Under the pieces are notes generated by a model that was not told where the DNA came from, did not search any database, and worked only from the letters and a program-made list of their open reading frames with translations. Shown piece after piece: positions 23,582 to 34,224 of a stretch of 64,000 nt of DNA (its first letter is position 1; every line of letters begins with the position of its first letter). The position numbers and the translations under genes are program-made. The stretch lies in contig CM057068.1 in the NCBI GenBank assembly GCA_029945375.1, forward strand, positions 496,001 to 560,000. The letters are read 5' to 3'. The DNA is from Agaricus subrufescens (lineage: Eukaryota > Basidiomycota > Agaricomycetes > Agaricales > Agaricaceae).

Positions 23582-25773
23582 ATGTCAGTGCCGGAAACGA
23601 AGGGAACCAACATCAAACCGGACGTAGAATCCGATACAAGAAACCTCGACGATGGTAGCGATGCCTCTGTGCCGGAGATAGACGGTGGATTGAATGGCTG
23701 GTTGACTGTGGCTGGCGCGTAAGTCAACGACAACGTTTTCAGCCATTACAACGGAGCTTTGTTCTTATACTCTCTATAGATACTGTATCCTCTTCTGCAC
23801 CATGGGGTTCGTTGCTGTCCCTTCATTTCGCAAGCATATCTCATAATGTACCTTAGCTACGTCTATTCCTTCGGCGTGTATCAAGGTAAATGAGCCACTG
23901 GCAGGAGGATACCCATGAAGATTCTAACGAAATTAAAGACTTTTATACGCGCATATTTCTCGAAGGCTTGAGCCCAAGCAAAATCTCGTACGTTTTGGGT
24001 TTTATTGGAACCACAAACTTATGCTTATGCCAGTCCGATGGCAGATGGATGGGGAGCTTCCAACTGGCACTTCCCTTTGCTCTAGGTCCGTTGGCCGGGA
24101 AGCTCTTTGCTCTAGGACACGCTGGACTGGAGATCAAATCTGGTTCATTGCTATATGTTTTCTCGTATGTCTCTTTCGTCAGTATTTCCGAAGCGAAACC
24201 CTCAAAAATTCTCTGTAGAGTATTCATGTTATCGCTCGCCAAAGAAGGGCAATTTTACCAAGTTTGTATCATTGTCTATACGTCTGACGATACTGACATA
24301 TCTTCAAGATTTTCCTCAGCCAAGGCGTCGGAATGGGCCTCGGAGTTGGCTTTATATTCACACCTACTACCGCTGTCATTGGTGTGCATTTTAAACGAAG
24401 GAGGAGCTTGGCCCTGGGAGTTGCGATGAGTGGAATGGGGTTTGGCGCCCTCGCATTTCCTATCTGTTCGTCAAATTTCCGCTTCCAGCTATACTTCATT
24501 GCTGACTTAAATACCTTCGTTTCCCTTTGTCTCACCAGTGATCAAGTAAGGAGACCTCTCTTTTGAGGCAGAATTGATCTGATGATTTTCTTATTCGTAT
24601 TTCAGTCAGCTCCTACCAAAAATTGGGTTTGCTGATACTGTGAGAGTATCGGGTTACGTTGTTCTCGGTTGTTTGGTTGTAGGTAACCTGTTGATACGGA
24701 TACCGACGAGAGTCGCGAAGAAAGCGGAACCCGTTGATGTCGCGTCGTTCTTCCGCGATCCTGTCTATTTGTGGTATTTATCATCGTGAGTAACACAAAT
24801 TTACGCCTGGTTTGAGAGTTGACTGACTTTGGAAAAGATCTTTTCTAGGCCTTTTGAGCATCTACTTCCCAAGTCCGGCCTTTTTCTTCTATTTCAAAGC
24901 GTGACTCTCATTGTTTCTCAGCCTTCTTCCTCCAGCTTTATGCCATAACACACAATATTGACCACACACTCGCATTTTACACCGTAAGTAGAATCTCAAT
25001 TTACGGGTACCAGGCATCTATTCCCCTGGTGATACAACCAACCACCTATTATCCTCCCATCTGTTAGCCCTACTCAGAACGCTGATGTTCTGTTCTTAGA
25101 TCGCGATACTCAATGGTGTAGGGGTCTTAGGACGCGTTTTCGGTTCCGTGTTAGCTGATAGATATGGGCCTTGGAACATGATAATTTTAGCTAGTCTGGG
25201 TTCCACGCTCAGCGTTTGGCTCATACTCGCCATGTAAGTAAATCATTCTCATTATAGTTTCATTATGCTTACTCTGTTGCGTTGCTGTAGTCACGACGCA
25301 GCAAGCCTTGTAGTCATCAGTTGCATTTACGGCATTTTCTCTGGAGCATGCAAGTCATACCTCAGATAGGATTTCTTTATTAGTATACTAAGTGAAGTCC
25401 TTACAGGGCTGGTGATTGGCGTATCGGCACTCGTAACACTTGCGCAGACACCGGCCGAAGTGGGGTGAGTGCTGTTCTTCCATTGAGAATTTTCTCTTAT
25501 TAATTTCCACTAGTCCTCGAATGGGCATTGCATATGCATTTATGAGCATTGGTGCCCTCATCGCCGGCCCTATACAAGGCGCTTTATTATCACAGAAGTT
25601 TACTTGGATAAGGCCAGTCACTTTTAGCGGGGTGAGTGGCAGAGTTCGACTGCTAAACCAAGAATTATTCTAACTTCAAAACCAACGCGCAGGTTGTGAT
25701 GATAATAGGGACGATATCAGTTATTACTGATCGAATGCTCTTTGCAAAGCGGAAGGGTACACAATGGGTATGA
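23582..25773 (+). CDS. MFS transporter, monocarboxylate-transporter (MCT) family
   Basis: Predicted 12-helix plasma-membrane symporter; the substrate cannot be told. The start MSVPETKG is followed by an acidic cytosolic tail and the family entry motif DGGLNGWLTVAGA. The first helices then appear across short exons (YVYSFGVYQ, DFYTR, GLSPSKIS, FALGPLAGKLFALGH). Next come FMLSLAKEGQFYQ, FLSQGVGMGLGVGF, HFKRRRSLALG, a central loop (RIPTRVAKKAEPVDVASFFRDP), LYAITHNIDHTLAFYT, LGRVFGSVLADRYGP, PRMGIAYAFMSIGALIAG and the final helix to TGA at 25771-25773. Around 14 exons are needed. Most junctions are canonical, but some 5' sites are weak (GTTCGT at 23807). No disabling lesion was identified. It is the largest apparently intact gene in the insertion cargo. 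Confidence 0.8.
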
Positions 25774-26609
25774 TCATGCTGTTCAAGCACCTATACCTCG
25801 TTTCAACCGACATCACATCCCATCATTGCCACTATCGTGGCTGAATACATACTTCACGCCTCACTCTTTCCACTTGCCACACCAGATAAACTATGCTCCT
25901 TTCCAGGAACTTTCGCTATTTCGTTATTACTTGCAGATCCATCTCCCAGCATCCTATTATTACCTGTAAAAATAGCAATACAGTCGTATCCTTATAGGCT
26001 CCTTCTTGCATCATTTATCATGTTTCACCTTAAAAAAAGATGAGAACAATCATTAAACCCTCAAACCAGAGAACGAAAGATATCAATCGTTTGATATCCA
26101 AAGATATATGCGAGATACTCGACGACTAAGTTCCATATCATTCAATCCATATATCACCTGATGACAACCTCAGACATCCCGATGGTATCTTTCCATGACG
26201 AGAAGCACAGCACCATGTGGATTACCTTGGCCTTGATTGATATTTGCGTTTGTTTACAAAAACTAACACTCACACAATCACTGGAAAGTACCCTGGTCTC
26301 CTCGTATTACTAATCCCTATGCCAGCCTCTGTTCGCGGCCACTCGCACGCGGCTTGCGCTGAATAAGACCTGGGTCTGCGCTCTGGTGCTTACGAAGCTA
26401 GCGATGTCCACGCCGCCAGTCTCCCGCTTCTGGCGTGATATTGTTCTGCTAGTGAAGTTGGTTCGTCTTAGTAAGACGGCCGCTATATATAGATAGAAGT
26501 AGAAATCATTAATCATCCACACCATTCAGACTCTGATCATACCCAGATATATAACCATAGTGCGTACCGCGGCTTTCTTGTCCTCTGCGTCTGGTTGCCC
26601 AATCCAAGC
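25774..26609. other. Cargo intergenic, no gene recognised
   Basis: Contains the 3' flank of the transporter and the presumed promoter of the truncated gene at 26610. No other supported feature. Confidence 0.45.
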
Positions 26610-26721
26610 ATGCCTGGTTTAAATGGCTGGCACCCAGGTGAACGCCTCATCCACGAGAAACTCGACCTTACCGGTCCAGTGGTCTTCAATTACACTGCGA
26701 TTCAAGGAGACCTCCCCCCTG
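26610..26721 (+). pseudogene. 5' stump of a gene resembling the pyridoxamine-phosphate-oxidase/flavin-binding family
   Basis: ATG at 26610 opens a frame with GWHPGERLIHEKL, LTGPVVFNYTAIQGDLPP. This resembles the N-terminus I recall for fungal flavin-binding, PNPOx-like proteins (GWHPGE...EGDMPPEH). The coding similarity ends exactly where foldback copy 2 begins (CAGGG at 26722), and the frame stops a few codons into the element. The remainder of the gene is not at the inner end of foldback copy 1 (9220 onward). It was therefore lost or left at a donor site. The family call rests on about 37 residues. Confidence 0.6.
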
Positions 26722-28174
26722 CAGGGATGGAATAAGCGGGGATAATCGGCAGCGACAAGTGTCGCAAATCGTGATAATTACCACGATTATCTGCTATGTG
26801 AGTATAATGATTATATAATCAAGATTTGTGACCATTATAATCATGCTTATATAATCGCGATTTGGCATATTGTGCTTATATAATTGCAATCTATGACTAC
26901 ATATATGACAATAGGATAATCATGATTATAAACTAATTACCACAATACGGATTATCACAATTATTTAAGCATGCTATCCCCTCATCCGATAATCAAGATA
27001 ATGATAATCACGATTATTTAATCGTGATTATATTACCTCATCCCATAATCAAGGTAAAAATAATCGTGATTATCATTATCGTGATTATGGGATCAACCAG
27101 TTCTGACTTCTGTATGGCAAAGGGACTCACCAAGTTGTGAAATGCCTAGTTGTCCCCCGACACGACAAGGCTCCTTTAGCTCCCTCATAAACTAAGAGCG
27201 GAGGTTCACCAGAGTTATCCCGATGTGCATGTTCGTTGGTCCGAGTATGGGGTGTGTGTGTGTGCATGCGTGTGCGTGTGGTAGAGAGAAAAGAGGGAAT
27301 GTTACCATGTGACATGTGACATAGCAACTTGTCATCATTTGTTACGGAACAGTTCCCACACTGTTGTCATCAAGTACTCTCAATGACGATTTTTACTATT
27401 AACAACTAAAAAATTCAATAGCCAGATAAGCTAAATAAATGCTTGACACTTTTACTCAATCATACTCGAGATTGTAGCCTACAACTCGCAAAGTCCCGGA
27501 ATTGTGCTTATGGTTGTTTTGATGACAACAGTGTGGGAACTGTTCCGTAACAAATGATGACAAGTTGCTATGTCACATGTCACATGGTAACACTCCCTCT
27601 TTTCTCTCTACCACACGCACACGCATGCACACACACACACCCCATACTCGGACCAACGAACATGCACATCGGGATAACTCTGGTGAACCTCCGCTCTTAG
27701 TTTATGAGGGAGCTAAAGGAGCCTTGTCGTGTCGGGGGACAACTAGGCATTTCACAACTTGGTGAGTCCCTTTGCCATACAGAAGTCAGAACTGGTTGAT
27801 CCCATAATCACGATAATGATAATCACGATTATTTTTACCTTGATTATGGGATGAGGTAATATAATCACGATTAAATAATCGTGATTATCATTATCTTGAT
27901 TATCGGATGAGGGGATAGCATGCTTAAATAATCGTGATAATCCGTATTGTGGTAATTAGTTTATAATCATGATTATCCTATTGTCATATATGTAGTCATA
28001 GATTGCAATTATATAAGCACAATATGCCAAATCGCGATTATATAAGCATGATTATATTCTATGGTCACAAATCTTGATTATATAATCATTATACTCACAT
28101 AGCAGATAATCGTGGTAATTATCACGATTTGCGACACTTGTCGCTGCCGATTATCCCCGCTTATTCCACCAATG
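26722..28174. mobile_element. Palindromic foldback element, copy 2 (right boundary)
   Basis: Arms 26722-27373 and 27519-28174 around a 145-bp loop. It is nearly identical to copy 1 apart from a few substitutions and small indels, for example a 6-base shortening near 26831. One substitution is present on both arms of this copy but on neither arm of copy 1 (T at 27111 paired with A at 27781, versus G at 8154 paired with C at 8824). Its left end cuts the stump gene at 26610-26721. Its right end is followed by GTGACTT and F-box sequence. Confidence 0.88.
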
Positions 28175-28181
28175 GTGACTT
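28175..28181. repeat. Target-site duplication, right copy (GTGACTT)
   Basis: Identical to 7753-7759. Together they bracket the 20.4-kb block. Confidence 0.85.
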
Positions 28182-28490
28182 GCAGATTAATCTTCCGTTA
28201 ATTACTTTATGCCAACAATTACAGACTAAGTTGGGGGAATTTTCGAAGATCGAAGAGGGAGCATAGATGCTGGAAGATGCGTTGGGAAGGTTCTTCGTCG
28301 ATGAACGGATCGTGTTCAATTACCGGCAACGATCAGACTTGAATACACAAAGTCTGTGAATGACCCTCTCCAGACTTTCTGGTTCATCCGATATAGAGTC
28401 ATGATCATTGTTGAGATGAAGGACGTCGACGGATGCGTGATTTTTGTATGGGGATTCACAACGCACGCAAGATAACACCTGTGCCGAAGT
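28182..28490 (-). pseudogene. N-terminal half of the F-box gene split by the 20.4-kb block
   Basis: On the minus strand it reads LSCVRCESPYKNH, then ISDEPESLERVIHRLCVFKSDRCR, a stop, LNTIRSSTKNLP, a degraded F-box region, and VCNCWHKVINGRLICKS. These align in order with MLCGSPTKEH, EDVEKLDKAMHSLRTLKSERFR, LNALRSLTG and VCSHWRDLINGSPSFWKT of the intact paralog. Homology ends at the GTGACTT repeat, at the paralog position where the 7759 segment starts. The residues across the junction (INLQVTNLEKAG when one repeat copy is removed) match IDMRIRNFQKAE of the paralog. Frame changes and stops show that it is dead; the decay may predate or follow the insertion. Confidence 0.82.
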
Positions 28491-28499
28491 AGTAATTAG

Positions 28500-28612
28500 G
28501 ATCTTGTCAAGGGGGTTGTCTCCACTAGAGGCTCTGAAGAGATTCTTTGTCGATGAGCGGATAGTGCCCGGTTGGTGATCCTGCTTTTGTTTTGGTTCGC
28601 GGAGACTGTGGA
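28500..28612 (-). pseudogene. Second scrap of an F-box N-terminus
   Basis: Minus-strand reading IHSLREPKQKQDHQPGTIRSSTKNLFRASS resembles both the adjacent fragment (LNTIRSSTKNLPNASS) and the paralog segment MHSLRTLKSERFRQLNALRSLTG. It is a partial tandem copy wedged between the split F-box gene and the IleRS fragment. Confidence 0.55.
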
Positions 28613-28615
28613 TGG

Positions 28616-29930
28616 TATTCCAGGGTGGGATTGTCATGGTTTACCTATTGAGAACAAAACTCTTCAAGAACTTGGCGTACGTCTTTCTATACACGTCCAA
28701 TCTAAAGCTAATTTTGCTCTAGAGAGATTCGCGCTCAGTTGATCCTACAATCATTAGAGAAGCAGCGAATGCAACCGCTCTACGTGAAATATTTTCACAA
28801 AAGAAGCAATTTTGGTCGTTTGGTGTTACGGCGGATTGGGACTTGAATAAGGCCACGTATAGGACTTCAGGTGATCATCCTTTTGCATATTTGGGAATAT
28901 AGGTTAACGAGGCGTGGGTAGATCACAAGTATGAAATGCGCCAGCTTCGAATTTTCAACAAAATGGCTGAGAAAGGTATGTCCATTATTGTTGTTTGCGC
29001 ATTGTCTGTCCACCGTTAAATGGCAATTGAGCATATAGGATTGATCTGTCGTCACTACCGCCCCGTACACTTTTCTCCTTCTTCGGGGTCTGCTCTCGCG
29101 GAAGCAGAGCTCGTATACAAAGACGATCACGTCTCCCATTCAGTCTTTGTCACGTTCGATTTGGACAAGATTAACACGAAGAACGAGAAACTGCAACCTC
29201 TCTTTGCATCGGCTGAGCATGAGCCTGTTAAATTATTGGTTTGGACGACTACGCCATGGACTTTGACTGCGAATATGGGGATCGCCATTCATCCAGACCT
29301 TGAATATGTTGTTATTCGTAGTGCGACTCGCGGATTGGTCATTGTAGCGAAAGAGAGACTCGAGGCGCTAGCTGAAATATGAAATTCGCGGTGAAACAAC
29401 AGAAGTCCTAGTCACATTCACAGGTCCGTTTGCTCTCGTTCTTTGTTCTGGTTCAGCATTTGAATTGCTAGAATACAGGTTCCGATCTCGTAGATGCGGT
29501 GTACTGTACTGCCCCATTTTCTCATCTGAAAATTATCTCTGCTTCGCATGTTACCTCAGAATCTGGCACAGGCCTTGTCCATTGTGCGTCTGCGCATGGC
29601 GCAGAGGATTATCATGCCTTCCATACCCTCAATTTTCTGTCCAATGTCGACGACATGGTCTGTCATGTCGATGGTGGGGTTAAATTTAGCCGCAATATCA
29701 GTGACGTTCTGGGATTCCACGCCGCAAATGTAATGCAGGAGAAAGATGTCCTTAGCGATGGTTCGAAGGGCGTCCTGGATATTCTCAAACAGTTGGCTCG
29801 GTCGGATTTATTGTTACAGCAGCTGACTCCTTGTTGTTTCTCACTGAATACTAACTGTTTGTATTGCAATGGTTCGCTAGTCTTGACAGCACCGAGGATA
29901 ATGCACCGAGGATCTCCGCATTGTTTCCTT
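28616..29930 (+). pseudogene. Isoleucyl-tRNA synthetase (organellar type), internal fragment, copy 1
   Basis: Starts abruptly in [13 protein letters not shown], the class I synthetase region after HIGH. It continues with exons encoding [114 protein letters not shown] and QWFASLDSTEDNA. All of this matches the copy at 37518-41420, introns included. Exons 1-3 and everything after the editing-domain region are absent. A 7-base insertion near 29378-29384 (relative to copy 2) breaks the frame just after EALAEI, and sequence around 29800-29860 is degraded. At 38228, where copy 2 lacks a base, this copy still has the intact frame. So the copies decayed independently. Confidence 0.85.
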
Positions 29931-30846
29931 CAAATAGCAACGCTTCTAGAAAAATCGTCCTGTATTTGCCTGTATGGACCCTGTGCGTACAAGGTGTTCT
30001 AGCCGGTTGTGTAATTCTTACATCGGGCGGGATATCATCGATTAGTATCTCATTAGTTTCTCCGATCGATAAGTGCGTGTACTGTAACCGCATGTCCACA
30101 TAACTCAATTGAGCTCTCTTTTGTTTTTCCGGACACTCCGTATGTTTGCATCAATAAGCACGGCACGCAGGGCAAATGAGCAGATCAGAAGCAACCAACT
30201 TCGATCATCTAAAGAGAAGGCATCTATTGGACGCTACAAAAGAAAACCGCTTTCGGTCAAGACTCATTAATTGATTCAGAAGCGGATTAAGTCTCCGCCA
30301 ACATGAACACAAACACAAAAGCCTGGCTACAGCGGCATGTATTTTCTAGAAGTCTTCCATTGATAGAACTATCTATCGAAAGAAGCATGGTAGAACTTTT
30401 TTTTCCGATGAGCATTTTGACAGGTAATACTTAGATAGCATCTTCACACAGTGTTGTGGGTCCCGGAGATCAATAAACGAGTGGGAACAAATAATGGTCA
30501 GTCGGTATGTCAGAAGACCTCAATTAATTATATTATAGGCCATCCTCATTCTGACTCATAACAAAACGAGAATAAAGGAGGGTAAAACATTATGCGGGTG
30601 GACAATGGAAGACTAAAGGCGACTATATCGGGTTAATCACTAAACGATTGTTACTGGAAGAAGCTGAGCAAGGGATGGATTGCTCTAATAGCCTGCCGGA
30701 GGCATATGACCTTGCGTCAGACAGCATGTTTATGGGATCGGATGGACGTTTCTGCAGGTATAAAGAAGGAACGTTGCTTGATGATAGAGTCAGATCCCAT
30801 CCCCTGACTTCTGCTAAGTGGGCCTCTGCGATTGACAGAGAACGCT
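29931..30846. other. Intergenic, no gene recognised
   Basis: Between the end of IleRS homology and the first kinase. It likely includes the kinase promoter. An open frame upstream of and overlapping the kinase start (from about 30648) has no support. Confidence 0.45.
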
Positions 30847-33764
30847 ATGGCAGACGACACGAAAAGGTGAGTGAACGTCGTTCTTCTCATTGAAATGTGT
30901 CTCAACTCGTGTACAGCAGCCACGATCAGCAGCCTGGGAATCCACCAAAGTGAGTCTAAAATAAAACATGTACACGTGATCTAATGTTTGAACTCCAGGC
31001 ATACACCGCGAAAACCCAACCACGACGGTGGCGCAGTTAAACAAGCACTTCTTCGGGAGCACATAGCACGCGCCATGCGCAACGAAATGCTTGTATGTCA
31101 TGAGTCCAATTTTCTCGATAAACTTGCTCCATTCTCGCCGGATGATCAATGGATTGAAAATGCCTGTGAACTTTTGACGAACAAGAAGCTGCTCGGGACG
31201 CCTGCTCAGATCGCTCGCCCTGTGACCCCTGATACTACAGCAGGACGGAGAAGCATGAGGATCGCTTCCAACGGGGGGCCGGAAAGGCCGCAGCCAGAGG
31301 TGGAGACAGAGGTATGTATCAATGATATCGAAAGCACTCGGTGGAGGCTAATATAACGATGACAGAGCACAGATATAGTTGACTGGGAGGCATTTCTCGA
31401 TGCAGAGCCAACGGATATGGTGGGAACTGAAACAAAGATATTTAAGCCTCTGGAGGATATTGTAAACGCGCTACTGGAGTGTCCCGACCCGAGCGGCAAG
31501 CGAAAAGCCAACGGATATTCCTATAAAGACAGCCCTTACAACGAAATGGCTTCCGAGATTCTGGGAGCCGGTTTTAAAGTCGACGCTGTGATCACAAACC
31601 CCAATGTATACAAGACGAAGGAAAAGAAAGAGGGTATCGCGGTGGCCGCTGCACAGACAGCGGTGATACTGGAATTTAAAAAAGACGATGATGATGAAAC
31701 CGTACTTCAGGTGAGTGTTTGGACTTGGACCACAATCTCACCTCTTCACAATCCGCTTCAGAATCGAAAACAGATGGTCTCTGCAGCGAACCACATAATG
31801 AATGACGACCCCCGCCGCAACTGGGCGTATGGAGTGCGTTTCGCGTCTGTATTTTGTGTGCCGTCATAGCTAACAGTCCAAAGGTCACAATAGAGAATAC
31901 CAAAATGTCACTATGGTACTTTTCACGCTCATATTCAATGAAGTCAGCCGATTTCAACTTTAAGACGGTTGGTTCTCGCCTATTTTCCATTTTTCTAGCT
32001 AACGCTTTATACGTAGGATTACAAGAAATTCATTCGAGTCTTCTTGTCCTTTCTGTATGCAACTGATGAAGAGTTGGGTCACGATCCATCCATTCGCCGG
32101 ATTGATGACAACGGCAAGTGGTGTTATGTATATGCACTGGCGGTGGACAAGGACTATCAATATTACCGAACGATAGAGCCGTTGTACAATTCCCGCTCCC
32201 TTTGCATCACCGGCCGTAAATCACGCGTTTGGAAAGCCGTGCAAGTTGTTGGCCCAGACGATTTGACCAAGGTTCAGCGTGCTCGCGAGGTTGTATTGAA
32301 GGATTGCTGGGTAGATCAGGGGTCGCTCTCGGAGAAGGAGATACAAACCCAGATCTTCAACAAATTGGCGGACGTTAAGGAAGCCGAGTATGCATGGGCG
32401 CCATCCGACCTAAGGACCAAGCTGAAACACGGACTCGCATGTCCAGAGACGTATTTCATGAAGATCGAGTTGGATTGGAAGGAGGTGGGAGTAAACAAGG
32501 AAAAGCCGAAGAGTAATCCCGCTCCAGATTTATTATCTCATTCACCGACATACTCTCTGGCGGATATTACCAAGGCCATTCCTAGCAGTCAAACACCATT
32601 GTCCACCAACTATCCATCGTACGGATCCCTCGATCCTCACAATGCTCCAGACGACTTAAGCAAAGAAGGTTTGAAGGAGAAGCGTGACTACAAAGTCAAG
32701 CGACACTATCGCGTTGTCTACGCTCATGTTGGCACATCACTTGCACATGTGAAGGGACTCTCTGATGCCGCCACAGCATTTCAGGACATATTCATTGGTA
32801 AGTGACCGATTATAGTAAAGACCGACCCTGTTTGATGTATGGACAGCATTGACGTTGTTGTTCTTGGCTGGGTGGGTGCATCGGGATGTGAGTGAGGGCA
32901 ACATCATCTTGGTGCGAGGAAAAGATGGGATCAGGGCGAAACTGAGTGATCTTGAATATGCGCGAGACTTCTCAGCACACAAAGCTGCCAGTACTGACCC
33001 CAAAACTGTGAGATTTTCTCCTATGGTAGCTCAATCAATGTCGCTGATGCTTGTTACAGGGAACCCCGTATTTTATGCCAATAGAAATACATGGAGGAAG
33101 TCATCTCTCTCTCAAACCCCGTCCCAGGCCAGTCAAGAACACTCAAGCACGTAAAGTCTCAAAGTGTGTGGAGTTCAATTTCGTCCACGATGTCGAATCA
33201 TTGTGGTGGATTATTATATGGATCATCTTCTACCGGCTCGCACTATCTACGTCGCCTTTACCTGGTGTGTTCACTGTGGAAACCCAACCTAGTGTTCAAC
33301 GACGCAATTTTTTTACGGTGGACGCCAGCGACGCAATGTACCTCCATGATTTCATTCACGATTCCCTCCACAAGTACGACACAGACATATTCCTTTCCAC
33401 CTACAACTGGCAGCTTCTCGAGTTCTATAGTATACCCAGCAGAGAGGACGAGACAATTTACTATAACACTGTCTATGGTCCTGTATGGCAGTCACTGCAA
33501 GACTGGATGCAACTCATCCGCGATTCCAGTTTAGAGCTCAAGGACCTATCCGAACCTGATTCTGCTGGTGCCCAAGCGCTGGGAAAGAGGTCAAGGTCGG
33601 GGGCCAGTACTGATGGTGGTAGTGGTGGTCGAAGGGATAGTGTAGAAGGTTCTTCAGAAAGAAAGAAGCAGAAGCCGGGTCAAGATGCAGATGAGGTGAG
33701 TCAAGTGCAAGACATTGCCACAATTGTGCGCAATGAGATCAGTCCAAGAATTCGGATGCCTTAG
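30847..33764 (+). CDS. FunK1-type fungal protein kinase, tandem copy 1
   Basis: Member of the large basidiomycete FunK1 kinase family; substrates unknown. ATG at 30847 opens two tiny exons (MADDTK..., 20 and 33 nt) and then the N-terminal region with NEMLVCHESNFLDKLAPFSP. Next come a DUF-like segment (VFKPLEDIVNALLECPDP in both copies, with I for V here), DYKKFIRVFLSFLYATDEELGHDP, ITGRKSRVWKAVQV, and VVLKDCWVDQGS with the probable ATP-site Lys. The catalytic loop HRDVSEGNIIL follows, then LSDLEYA in place of DFG, GTPYFMPIEI and FNFVHDVESLWWI. A Ser/Lys-rich tail with SERKKQKPG resembles a nuclear-localisation signal, and the gene stops at 33764. Eight or more short introns. The second copy follows at 34225 in the same orientation, and the 3' flank is duplicated too. 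HRD is kept, so activity is possible. Confidence 0.82.
32330..33075 (+). repeat. High-identity tract shared by the two kinases (copy 1 side)
   Basis: This stretch, including the intron at about 32800-32847, is almost identical to about 35480-36227. Flanking exons of the two genes differ far more. Suggests recent gene conversion. Confidence 0.7.
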
Positions 33765-34224
33765 GTTATTTGGAGGCCTAAATTACGGTCTCTCCAACCA
33801 TAATTTGTAATGTCCTTTATAATGTATTCCTTGTTCGCTAGATCGGAACCCAAAGCACGCCGTAATTTAATCCAAGACAGCTCAGTGAGCAATCCCAGCT
33901 GTCGTCTCTTATAATTCTCCCGCACCAGAATTGTTTTCGTTGGGGACAAACCAATACGAAGTTGTATATAATATTTGTTAGAGAAGAAAACTTTGCAAAC
34001 CAAGCTATCTATGGGTCATTCAAACGACTTAATCTGGTAGTCGCTTGACGGCACACTCTTCCCGTAGCTCATAGATTGCACATAGTGCAGCTCGAGCAGT
34101 ATTCTCATTAGGGGATAAGCAAGGAATACGAAGATGATGCTGACGTGGATTCAGCATATGACCAGCATAGGGTCTTGCTTGTATCTATTTATACACCAGT
34201 CTCTTTCAGAACACGAACACACGG

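Larger units (their letters stand above)
7760..28174. mobile_element. Composite insertion of 20.4 kb bounded by two palindromic elements
   Basis: The outer ends read CAGGGATGGAATAAGC (left) and, reverse-complemented, CATTGGTGGAATAAGC (right). They are the outer ends of two nearly identical foldback elements (7760-9219 and 26722-28174). GTGACTT flanks the whole block once on each side. The block interrupts an F-box gene whose halves lie at 7759 downward and 28182-28490. The inner flanks of the two elements (TCGTAAC after 9219, CCCCCTG before 26722) do not match each other or GTGACTT. That supports movement of the whole unit rather than two separate insertions. Cargo of 17.5 kb: three secreted-protein genes, a dienelactone hydrolase pseudogene, an MFS transporter and a truncated gene. 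No transposase was found. CAGGG ends and a 7-8 bp duplication recall hAT elements, but that assignment is inference. Confidence 0.8.

Noticed and set aside
7760..28174. Circular DNA carrying one element recombining into a resident element as the origin of the block
   Set aside because: In that case the inner flanks (after 9219 and before 26722) would have been the two sides of one element and might share a target duplication or continue one gene. They do neither. Not excluded, but less likely than composite transposition.
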